Source: Pseudarthrobacter sp. W1I19
GTDB lineage: Bacteria; Actinomycetota; Actinomycetes; Actinomycetales; Micrococcaceae
Reading direction: 5' to 3'
Length of the DNA stretch: 64,000 nt
NCBI RefSeq assembly: GCF_030817835.1
Contig: NZ_JAUSZR010000001.1
Span: forward strand, 3,720,001-3,784,000
Under the pieces are notes generated by a model that was given only the letters and a program-made list of their open reading frames with translations, had not been told where the DNA came from and searched no databases. Numbering within the stretch: the first letter of the stretch is position 1; each line of letters opens with the position of its first letter. The position numbers were made by a program, and so were the translations under genes. Positions 1 through 6,490 of this stretch are shown piece after piece.

Positions 1-619
1 CGCTGTAATCCGCTATGTGCAGGACGCCTGCGGGCAGTGGGCCGGTGTTGGGTCCCACGGCCACCGTGCGGATTCCGGCGGCCACGCCTGCGGCGATTCC
101 CGCTGGAGCGTCTTCGAACACCACGGCTTCAGCCGGGTCCACGCCAAGGTTGGCTGCGGCCTTCAGGTATCCCTCGGGATCCGGTTTGCCGCGGGTCACC
201 AGTTCAGCCGTGACTGCGACGGCCGGCATGGGCAGGCCGGCTGCTTCCATTCGGATGTCGGCCAGGACGAGGTCAGCGGACGTGACCAGGGCGACGGCGT
301 CCGCCGGCAGGGCTGCCAGCAACCGGGCGGCACCGGGCAGGGCCACAATCCCGTCGGTCCGGACGCGTTCCATCGCCCCGAGTTCGGCCGTCAGTGCCGG
401 CACGTCTGCACCCGCGGGAGCAAACCGGGTGACAGTATCGCGTGCCTGGACGCCGTGCGAGGTGCGCAGAATCTCCTCGAGGTCCAGCCCGTAGCGTGCG
501 GCGAATTCACCCCACACCTGCTCCACCACGGCGGTGGAATCGACCAGGGTGCCGTCCATGTCAAAGAGGACGGCCCGGCACGTCAGGTTCCGGGCTCCGG
601 CAGGGGTGGAGGAAGTCAT
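1..619 (-). CDS. HAD-superfamily sugar phosphatase (3' end outside window)
   Basis: Hydrolase of the haloacid dehalogenase superfamily, subfamily IA, resembling beta-phosphoglucomutase and sugar-phosphate phosphatases. The reading frame is open from the ATG at 619 to the window edge, so about 206 residues are visible and the C-terminus is missing. Motif I is FDMDGTLVDS at about residues 19-28, giving the nucleophile Asp and the general acid Asp. Motif II is VTSADL (Ser/Thr), followed by a motif III lysine in TRGKPDPEGY and motif IV as VFEDAPAGIAA. A helical cap lies between motifs I and II. The VOC gene ends 22 bp upstream on the same strand, so co-transcription is possible. Substrate cannot be read from the sequence; small phosphorylated sugars are usual for this group. 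Confidence 0.85.
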   Translation of the reverse strand, partial: MTSSTPAGARNLTCRAVLFDMDGTLVDSTAVVEQVWGEFAARYGLDLEEILRTSHGVQARDTVTRFAPAGADVPALTAELGAMERVRTDGIVALPGAARLLAALPADAVALVTSADLVLADIRMEAAGLPMPAVAVTAELVTRGKPDPEGYLKAAANLGVDPAEAVVFEDAPAGIAAGVAAGIRTVAVGPNTGPLPAGVLHIADYS

Positions 620-641
620 GGTCCCATTCTGCCGGTAGATG

Positions 642-1016
642 TCAGCTTTCGCGGCCCGGGATGTACTGGACCGCCCACCTGTTGCCATCGGGATCGGCAA
701 AGTACACGAAGTGGCCCCATTCCTGCACGTCCACGTCGCTGACGTCCACCCCGTTGTCCTTCAGGTGCTTGTGGGCTGCGTGGATGTCGTTGACCACCAG
801 TTGGAGGTTCGACCCGGAGCCGGGAGGCGCGTCCGTGAGCCCTTCCCCGATGCAGATCGAGCAGGCCGAGCCGCGGGGGGTCAGTTGGACAAAGCGGATG
901 GCGTCCGAGGGACGCTCATCAAAGTCCGGGTTGAATCCCACCTTGTTGACGTAGAAATCCTTGGCACGGTCCACGTCCGATACAGGGACAAACACAAGTT
1001 CCAGTTTCCAGTCCAT
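642..1016 (-). CDS. VOC family protein (glyoxalase/bleomycin-resistance fold)
   Basis: Small single-domain protein of about 124 residues with the vicinal-oxygen-chelate fold. It begins LELVFVPVSDVDRAKDFY and ends GHFVYFADPDGNRWAVQYI, the two hallmark beta-alpha-beta ends of this family. The central NLQLVVNDIHAAHKHL segment gives the second repeat. Metal ligands are not complete enough to assign glyoxalase I or dioxygenase activity, so no reaction is claimed. An ATG at 1016 is chosen over an in-frame GTG two codons upstream (1022) because family members usually start close to the first beta strand; neither has a good ribosome binding site. It sits between upp and the HAD gene on the same strand. 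Confidence 0.85.
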   Translation of the reverse strand: MDWKLELVFVPVSDVDRAKDFYVNKVGFNPDFDERPSDAIRFVQLTPRGSACSICIGEGLTDAPPGSGSNLQLVVNDIHAAHKHLKDNGVDVSDVDVQEWGHFVYFADPDGNRWAVQYIPGRES

Positions 1017-1061
1017 CCGCACAGGCTAGCGGCGCGAGGGGGAATGGAAAAGGGTTGTGGG

Positions 1062-1697
1062 CTAGCCTGCGATGCCGTACAGGCGGTCGCCTGCGTCCCC
1101 GAGCCCGGGCACAATATAGGACTTCTGGTTGAGCTTTTCGTCGATGGAGGCCAGGACGATGGTGACGTTCGCGCCCGAGAGTTCCTCTTCCAGCTTGGCC
1201 AGGCCTTCCGGTGCGGCCAGCAGGCATATGCAGGTCACATCGGAGGCGCCGCGCTTGAAGAGGAACTTGATGGCTTCGCGCAGGGTCCCGCCAGTGGCCA
1301 GCATGGGATCCAGGACAAAGATCTGCCGGTCCGTGAGGTCTTCCGGGAGGCGTTCGGCGTAGGTAATGATGTCCAGGGTTTCCTCGTCGCGGGCCATGCC
1401 AAGGAAGCCCACCTCGGCAGTGGGGACGAGCTTGGTCATGCCCTCGAGCATGCCTAGGCCGGCGCGCAGGATAGGCACTACCAGCGGGGTGGGTTTGGTG
1501 AACGCGGTTCCCACGGTGGTGCTGACCGGCGTTTCGATGGTGACCGGTTCGGTGCGGACCTCGCGGGTGGCCTCGTAGGCGAGCAGCGTCACCAACTCCT
1601 CCGTCAGCTGCCGGAAGACCGGAGACGGAGTGTTTTTGTCCCGCAGGACGGTGAGCTTATGGGCGACCAGGGGGTGGTCCACAACGAGAGTGCGCAT
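1062..1697 (-). CDS. upp: Uracil phosphoribosyltransferase
   Basis: Cytoplasmic salvage enzyme making UMP from uracil and PRPP. The 211-residue length is standard for bacterial Upp. The start [20 protein letters not shown] is characteristic. The PRPP-binding loop is visible as [16 protein letters not shown] (about residues 127-142), and the uracil-binding C-terminal part as [16 protein letters not shown] near the end. The gene lies 42 bp downstream of a PAP2 phosphatase and 45 bp upstream of the VOC gene, all on the minus strand. Upp is often next to tadA in actinobacteria, and here tadA is the divergent gene two positions away, which supports the call. Confidence 0.97.
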   Translation of the reverse strand: MRTLVVDHPLVAHKLTVLRDKNTPSPVFRQLTEELVTLLAYEATREVRTEPVTIETPVSTTVGTAFTKPTPLVVPILRAGLGMLEGMTKLVPTAEVGFLGMARDEETLDIITYAERLPEDLTDRQIFVLDPMLATGGTLREAIKFLFKRGASDVTCICLLAAPEGLAKLEEELSGANVTIVLASIDEKLNQKSYIVPGLGDAGDRLYGIAG

Positions 1698-1739
1698 GGG
1701 TCAAAACTACCATCCGGTAGTTGGACACATTCCCTGGCT

Positions 1740-2588
1740 TCAGCCCCCTGCGCCTGACTGCGGGGAGCCGCCGTCGCTCCTTCCTGGAGTGCCGCCGTCG
1801 TGCGTTGCCGCAGTCCCGGTGCCCTGCTGCTCCTCGCCGGAATGGTCCTCGCGGATGACCGGGTGCTCGAACGTGGGGGCAGGCCCGGCATGCTCCCGTT
1901 TCCGGATCAGATGGAACAGCCGGTGGGCGAGGATCACCATGCACACCCAGGCGAGCCCCAGGAACCATCCGGCCATCACGTCCGTGAGCCAGTGGTGTCC
2001 CAAAAAGACCCGGCTCAGTCCCATGGCGATGATGAAGATGACGCCGGCGGTTATGGCTGTAATCCTGGCCCAGAGGATCTGGAACTGCAGGCACATGATG
2101 TAGACCAGCACCCCGATCACCACGGTCGTGTTCAAGGTGTGCCCGCTCGGGAAGGACGGCGTTGTTTCGTAGGGCGGAACTGCTTCCGAATGGTCCGGCC
2201 GGGCCCGGCCTACCAGGCGCTTACCAAACGTGGTGGCCATGGTGGAGACGAGCGCTGCCCCGCCCACCAGGACGATGGGCCGCCAGGTGCGGCTCAGGAA
2301 GGTTAGCCAAGCCGTGAGGATACTGGCGAGGATCGGCATCCCGGTTCCGCCGCCCACGTTGGTGAAGCCGGTGGCGAAGGCGGCGAGTTCGGGGTTCCGC
2401 AGGGTTTGCGAGTATTCCAGGGCAGGAATATCCAGGCTGGCCAGGCCTTCCTCATCGACCACATTCGAATAGACCTCGGCACCCAGCAGGGCCAGTGTTA
2501 GCACCAGAGCACCGCCGATGATCATGGTCAGCCACAGGGCTGCGTATGGCTTGATCCACATGTCCACGCGGTCTCGGACGGTGCTCAT
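1740..2588 (-). CDS. PAP2-family membrane phosphatase
   Basis: Integral membrane phosphatase of the phosphatidic acid phosphatase type 2 family, 282 residues with about six hydrophobic segments. All three signature motifs are present in order: KRLVGRARP (about 123-131), PSFPSGH (about 144-150) and SRVFLGHHWLTDV (about 192-204). These supply the catalytic His pair and the phosphate-binding Arg/Lys. Likely substrates are membrane lipid phosphates such as phosphatidic acid or undecaprenyl pyrophosphate; the sequence does not decide. The C-terminal 40 residues are polar and low complexity (Glu, Gly, Thr rich), probably a cytoplasmic tail. It is divergent from tadA with 61 bp between starts and could be cotranscribed with upp. 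Confidence 0.92.
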   Translation of the reverse strand: MSTVRDRVDMWIKPYAALWLTMIIGGALVLTLALLGAEVYSNVVDEEGLASLDIPALEYSQTLRNPELAAFATGFTNVGGGTGMPILASILTAWLTFLSRTWRPIVLVGGAALVSTMATTFGKRLVGRARPDHSEAVPPYETTPSFPSGHTLNTTVVIGVLVYIMCLQFQILWARITAITAGVIFIIAMGLSRVFLGHHWLTDVMAGWFLGLAWVCMVILAHRLFHLIRKREHAGPAPTFEHPVIREDHSGEEQQGTGTAATHDGGTPGRSDGGSPQSGAGG

Positions 2589-2649
2589 TGTGCCTCCCGG
2601 CGGATGTACGTCACGGGCTCCGGATATCCTTCGAAACTATCATTGAGCC

Positions 2650-3156
2650 ATGGTCTCCGCAGAAAAGAATCACGATGTGTGGATGGGCCTTGCCCTGGCG
2701 GAGGCCCGCCGTGCCCTGGCGACGGAGGATGTGCCCATCGGCGCCGTGGTGATAGGGCCCGACGGCGAAGTGCTGGGTTCGGGACGGAACCAGCGGGAGG
2801 AGCTGGGAGACCCCACCGCCCACGCAGAGGTGGTGGCCATCCGGGAGGCCGCTGCACGGTTGCGGGAGCTGTCCATGGCCGACGGCGGGAGCGGAGACGG
2901 CTGGCGGCTGGCAGACTGCACGCTGGTGGTGACGCTTGAACCGTGCGCCATGTGTGCCGGCGCGATTGTCCTGGCCCGGATTCCCCGCGTGGTTTTTGGG
3001 GCGTGGGACGAGAAGGCCGGCGCCGCGGGCTCGGTGTTCGACGTCCTTCGCGAGCGCCGGCTCAATCACTGGGTCGAGGTGTACGCGGGGGTGCGGGAGG
3101 CCGAATGCGGCGGCCTGCTGCGCGACTTTTTTATAGAGCACCGAACCCGGATTTAG
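2650..3156 (+). CDS. tadA: tRNA-specific adenosine-34 deaminase
   Basis: Deaminates the wobble adenosine of tRNA-Arg(ACG) to inosine. The zinc-dependent cytidine-deaminase fold is shown by HAEVVAIREA at about residues 58-67 (zinc His and proton-shuttling Glu) and TLEPCAMCAGAIVLARI at about 95-111 (two zinc Cys). The DVPIGAVVIGPDGEVLGSG start of the fold and the C-terminal ECGGLLRDFF match TadA. Length is 168 residues, normal for actinobacterial TadA. Start at 2650 is the longest; no strong Shine-Dalgarno is seen, and an ATG at 2683 is a possible alternative. It converges with the next minus-strand gene, leaving only 24 bp between stop codons. Confidence 0.95.
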   Translation: MVSAEKNHDVWMGLALAEARRALATEDVPIGAVVIGPDGEVLGSGRNQREELGDPTAHAEVVAIREAAARLRELSMADGGSGDGWRLADCTLVVTLEPCAMCAGAIVLARIPRVVFGAWDEKAGAAGSVFDVLRERRLNHWVEVYAGVREAECGGLLRDFFIEHRTRI

Positions 3157-3180
3157 GGTGCTTTGTTTCAAGCCCCGATT

Positions 3181-3528
3181 TCAGGCCGCCCGGGCGCCCA
3201 AGTGTTGTTCCGCCAGCCGGACAAGGTGGTCTGGAACGTCTGCTTCCTCCCAATGCCTGCCCCGGCCCAGGAAGACAGCTGTTCCGCGTATGAGGTGGCC
3301 GTCCGCACCGCACTCGTTCAGCAGTTGGGTTGCCCGGAGGTTGGGAAGCAGGCCCGCCGCGTGGCCCTCGGCGTTCAGGTAGAGGTGCCAGTCTCCCCGG
3401 ATGATGCCCTCCACGGGCCCGCCGACCAGCTGTTCCAGGTCGCGCGGCAGGTCTTCCACGTGCTCCAGCCTCAGGGGGTCCGTACTGTTCGCCGGAATGA
3501 TCAATGCTGTGAAATTTGCAGTGTTCAC
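3181..3528 (-). CDS. Small DUF3846-like protein of unknown function
   Basis: Predicted 115-residue acidic protein. The pattern LEQLVGGPVEGIIRG, followed by a short strand, NAEGHAAGLLPNLRAT and IRGTAVFLG, resembles DUF3846 proteins, which are scattered in actinobacterial genomes and phages. A GTG start at 3528 is chosen because GGTGGAG lies just upstream; the open frame continues further but that part overlaps the glycosyltransferase gene and has no protein-like character. It follows the glycosyltransferase on the same strand with a 64-bp gap and may be read through from it. No catalytic motif, signal peptide or membrane segment is seen, and no function is claimed. Confidence 0.7.
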   Translation of the reverse strand: MNTANFTALIIPANSTDPLRLEHVEDLPRDLEQLVGGPVEGIIRGDWHLYLNAEGHAAGLLPNLRATQLLNECGADGHLIRGTAVFLGRGRHWEEADVPDHLVRLAEQHLGARAA

Positions 3529-3592
3529 GATGGTTTCTCCACCTGATTTAACAGCTGTGAACGATCGGATGTTCCCGCTGCATCCGTGGCAC

Positions 3593-4690
3593 CTAGGCCT
3601 CCGTGTCCCTTGTTTCTGAGCCTGCCATAGTGGTGACTGCCTCCAGCACAAGCCGGGCCGGCCGCTCCCATCCCGGCAGCCTGTCCCTTGTCTCCAGGGC
3701 TGCCGCCCGCCACGCGTCCCGGGTGCTGCCGTCCTGCAGCCAGTCCCGCAGCACTCCCGCCAGGAGGGCCGGATCCCCGGGAGCATCAGTGCCCGGGAAG
3801 CGTACGGCCGTTCCCGGCAGCCGTCCGCTTTTTCCTTCGCCCTGCGCGGCAGAACCCAGGGCCTCCACGGCGCCGGTTCCTGCACGCACCACCACGGGGA
3901 TTCCATGTGCCAGCGATTCCGTGACCACCATGCCGAACGCCTCCGCCTTGGAAACCAGGACGCTGAGGTCTGCGCGGTTCCATTCTTCTTCGAGTGCCGT
4001 GCCCTTCAGTTCACCGGTTATCCGAACCCGGCTCTCCAGCCCATGAGCGGCGACGGCTGCATGCACGCGCTTTGCATATTCCGGGTCTGCCTCGCCCGAA
4101 CCCACCAGCGATGCGGTCCATTCGAGTTCCCGGATCTGGGCAAGGGCGTCGACCACCAGCACCTGGTCCTTATTCGGCAACAGCGCGGCCACGGTAATGA
4201 TGTGCGGCGGAACCGAGCCTTCCGCCAACGGCGCGCTGTCAGTACCGGGCAGGGCGACCCGGAGTCCACGCAGGTGGTGGCGCTCTCCGAGGATTTCCGC
4301 GGCCCAACTGCTGGTACAGATGACTCCCGATGCCGCGCGAAGGGACCGGGCCTCGAGATCGTAGTTTGCCGGCGCCGGCATATGCACCAGTACCCATATG
4401 TCCCGTCCGGCTTTGGCGGCAAACTCCAGAGAATCAGGTGCACCCATGGCGATCAGGCCGTCGACGATTGCCACGGCTGCCTCGGGCATCCCGCCAGGTT
4501 CCCATGAGCCGAGCATGGTGCCCAGCCGCCGTCGTTCCTTTGCACTGGACTCCGGCCAGGAGCCTTCCACCGGGACCACTTCCACTTCGGCACCCAAAGC
4601 CCGCATTCCCGTTACCAACCGGGCGTTGTAGACGTTGCCGCCCGAGTTATGGCGGATGTTGGCGGGCACGAACAGCCGAAGGGGGCGCAT
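3593..4690 (-). CDS. Glycosyltransferase family 4 (GT-B)
   Basis: Nucleotide-sugar dependent transferase of the GT-B fold, 365 residues, no membrane segment. The N-terminal domain begins RLFVPANIRHNSGGNVYNARL, with the Gly-Gly loop seen in GT4 enzymes. The C-terminal donor domain shows ITVAALLPNKDQVLVVDAL (about 197-215), then RITGELKGTALEEEWNRADLSVLVSKAEAFGMVVTESLAHGIPVVV, which holds the E-x7-E motif (EAFGMVVTE) that binds the donor sugar. It is the last gene of a tight three-gene operon; its start lies 4 bp after the stop of the pterin-synthase-like gene. Acceptor and donor are unknown. Its partners suggest it glycosylates a small molecule made in the cytoplasm rather than a cell-wall polymer. 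Confidence 0.88.
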   Translation of the reverse strand: MRPLRLFVPANIRHNSGGNVYNARLVTGMRALGAEVEVVPVEGSWPESSAKERRRLGTMLGSWEPGGMPEAAVAIVDGLIAMGAPDSLEFAAKAGRDIWVLVHMPAPANYDLEARSLRAASGVICTSSWAAEILGERHHLRGLRVALPGTDSAPLAEGSVPPHIITVAALLPNKDQVLVVDALAQIRELEWTASLVGSGEADPEYAKRVHAAVAAHGLESRVRITGELKGTALEEEWNRADLSVLVSKAEAFGMVVTESLAHGIPVVVRAGTGAVEALGSAAQGEGKSGRLPGTAVRFPGTDAPGDPALLAGVLRDWLQDGSTRDAWRAAALETRDRLPGWERPARLVLEAVTTMAGSETRDTEA

Positions 4691-4694
4691 GGGT

Positions 4695-5093
4695 TCAGGC
4701 CGCGCGAAGGTCCAGCGAGTACGTTGCCCAGGCGTCGGGGTTCTCCCGCAAGGTGACGTCGATTCCGGCGAGCTGGCCGCCGTCGTCGTCTTCCTTCAGC
4801 TTTGCCGCCACGGACTGCGCGATGTATTCCGCCAGCGCCTCGGTGGTGCTGAGCTTGCCTTCGAAGTCCGGGTGCTCGTCCAGGTTCCGGTAGTTCAGCC
4901 CTGCCAGCACCTGCTCGATGATGGTGCCTGCGGCACCGATGTCCAGGACGATGGCGTTGTCATTGAGCGTCCGACGGCGGAAAGCCACCTCGGCGACAAA
5001 CGTTGCCCCGTGCAGGGCCTGGGCAGGACCGAAAGCCTCCCGGGGAAGGCTGTGGGCGATCATAAAATGGCGGCGGACGGTCAGGCTGAACAT
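4695..5093 (-). CDS. 6-pyruvoyl-tetrahydropterin synthase/QueD-like protein with altered active site
   Basis: T-fold protein of 132 residues, the usual length of QueD/PTPS enzymes, which act on dihydroneopterin triphosphate. The overall pattern is preserved: FMIAHSLP with His14, LHGATF with His28, a late TTEALAEYI helix and VTLRENPDAW with Glu117, the likely pterin-anchoring Glu. Key catalytic positions are not. The third zinc His is Ala30 (HGA instead of HGH), the catalytic Cys four residues before His28 is Ala24, and the Asp-His pair of LDHxxLN is Asn67-Tyr68. Normal QueD or PTPS chemistry is therefore unlikely. It lies between the MDR dehydrogenase (3 bp gap) and the glycosyltransferase (4 bp gap), so all three products probably act in one pathway. 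Confidence 0.85.
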   Translation of the reverse strand: MFSLTVRRHFMIAHSLPREAFGPAQALHGATFVAEVAFRRRTLNDNAIVLDIGAAGTIIEQVLAGLNYRNLDEHPDFEGKLSTTEALAEYIAQSVAAKLKEDDDGGQLAGIDVTLRENPDAWATYSLDLRAA

Positions 5094-5096
5094 GGG

Positions 5097-6155
5097 CTAC
5101 CTCTGGTCTTCGGTGGATGCTTCGCGGACGGGGTTTTCGGGGTGGGCTTCCCGGGATTTTTCGTCCTGGGGGTACTCGATGACGTGGCACAGTGCGTCCA
5201 GCGTGCCGTCTGCCAGTTCCTGCACCACGCCCGGCAGTTCGGAGAACGGTGAAGATCCGGTCAGGAACGCATCGAACACCGGATCCGCGAGGAGCGATAC
5301 TGCCAGGTCCAGGCGGTCTGCGTTGGTCCTGCGGTGCCGCCGCGCCCGCGCTACTACCCCTACCTGGCTGGCCCTAATGGACAGGCGGCGGGCGTGGAAG
5401 TCTTCTCCCAGCGGGAGCGTGACCTCCCGGTTGGCGTACCAGGACATCTCAATGACGTCGCCCTCATCACCGACCAGCTGCAGGCTGCGCTCCAGCCCTT
5501 CCTGGGAAGCCGAACAGTGAAAAACGATGTCGCAATCGGCGAGGGCGTCGTCCGGATGCGCGAACTCCACACCCACGGTGTCTGCAAGCTGCCTCCGCCC
5601 CGGATCAAGGTCCACGAGCTGAAGGCGCTGCAAGGGAAAGCTCCGCAGCAGGGCGGCAACCATACCGCCCACCAGGCCCGCACCGACGACGGCGACCCGG
5701 TCACCCAGGCGCGGACCGGCCTCCCACAGGGCATTAACAGCTGTTTCCACTGTTCCGGTGAGGACCGCGCGTGGGGACGGCACGTCATCTGGAATCTTGG
5801 TGAGCGCAGCCAACTCCACCACGTACAGGTCCTGATGCGGGTTCAGGCAGAACACGCGCTGGCCGATCCACTCCTCCGGCCCTTCCTCCACCATGCCTAC
5901 GGAGAGGTAGCCGAACTTCACAGGACCCGGGAAATGCCCCTCCTGATGCGGGGCGCGCATCTCTTCTGCAACACGCGGCGGGACCGAGCCGTGGTGGACT
6001 ACCATCTCGGTGCCTTTGCTGATTCCCGAGTACAAGGTGCGGACTAAGGCCTCGCCCTTGCCGGGGGCGGGCAGCTCCTCAGGCCGGAGCTCACCGTGCT
6101 CCCGGGCCATGGTCCAGTAAGCCATTGCATGTCTTGGCGCGTGTGAATTAGTCAT
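5097..6155 (-). CDS. Medium-chain dehydrogenase/reductase lacking catalytic zinc ligands
   Basis: NAD(P)-dependent MDR-superfamily oxidoreductase of 352 residues, first gene of the operon. The Rossmann signature VVGAGLVGGMVAALL (G158-x-G160-xx-G163) is followed by an acidic cofactor-binding strand end (QLVDLD), which favours NAD. It would be annotated as zinc-binding alcohol dehydrogenase. However, the position of the first catalytic zinc Cys is Ser46 in YSGISKGTE, and the usual GHE motif is replaced by FGYLSVGMVEEG. The four-Cys structural zinc lobe is also absent. It is thus closer to zinc-independent MDR enzymes such as the BchC type. The substrate is unknown; context with a pterin-synthase-like protein and a glycosyltransferase is the only hint. 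Confidence 0.85.
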   Translation of the reverse strand: MTNSHAPRHAMAYWTMAREHGELRPEELPAPGKGEALVRTLYSGISKGTEMVVHHGSVPPRVAEEMRAPHQEGHFPGPVKFGYLSVGMVEEGPEEWIGQRVFCLNPHQDLYVVELAALTKIPDDVPSPRAVLTGTVETAVNALWEAGPRLGDRVAVVGAGLVGGMVAALLRSFPLQRLQLVDLDPGRRQLADTVGVEFAHPDDALADCDIVFHCSASQEGLERSLQLVGDEGDVIEMSWYANREVTLPLGEDFHARRLSIRASQVGVVARARRHRRTNADRLDLAVSLLADPVFDAFLTGSSPFSELPGVVQELADGTLDALCHVIEYPQDEKSREAHPENPVREASTEDQR

Positions 6156-6490
6156 CTTGCTGATGAATCTAGCGGCCTGCGTGCCCGGAGGAAAGTTGGG
6201 CGGCCGTGCGTACCACGTTGTGGCTGCTCGACAGGCTCACTCCGTTTGATCCCGCACCAGCAGACGAGATCCGCACGCGGCCCCCATCCCTGGCCGCATC
6301 CCATCCCGGCCATACTCGAGCCGCACGTTCCTGTTTCCCCAGGCACACCCCAAGCCGCACGCGCAGGGTCCCTAGGCACTCGCGACTCGCACGACCTTTG
6401 GTCCCCTTGCATACTCGCCCCCGTCACACCCGATGCCGGCCGCATTCCATCTCCCCGGCTGCCATCACCACAGGCCCTCCTCACGACGGT
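6156..6490. other. Intergenic stretch, no gene
   Basis: These 335 bp separate the promoter side of the MDR operon from the 3' end of the DUF222/HNH gene. No frame has protein-like character. The sequence repeats short GCCGCA-type hexamers about every 25-30 bp between 6270 and 6450 without a clean period. A truncated copy of the dispersed element GGTTGAGCCTGTCGAAACC, in reverse orientation, is at 6228-6240. The promoter of the minus-strand operon should lie near 6160-6220 but no convincing -10/-35 pair was found. Confidence 0.5.
6228..6240 (-). repeat. Truncated copy of dispersed GAGCCTGTCGA element
   Basis: The minus strand reads GTGAGCCTGTCGA here, a 13-bp part of the 19-bp element GGTTGAGCCTGTCGAAACC that is complete at 27156-27174 and tandemly repeated inside lhr. 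Being partial and in an intergenic stretch, it could be an eroded copy or coincidence. Confidence 0.4.

Noticed and set aside
3529..3906. N-terminal extension of the DUF3846-like gene
   Set aside because: The open frame continues upstream but overlaps the glycosyltransferase gene and has a Trp/Arg/Cys-rich composition typical of shadow frames; the GTG with a ribosome binding site at 3528 is the better start.
4695..5093. Queuosine biosynthesis by QueD
   Set aside because: No queC, queE or queF neighbour and the catalytic residues are missing.
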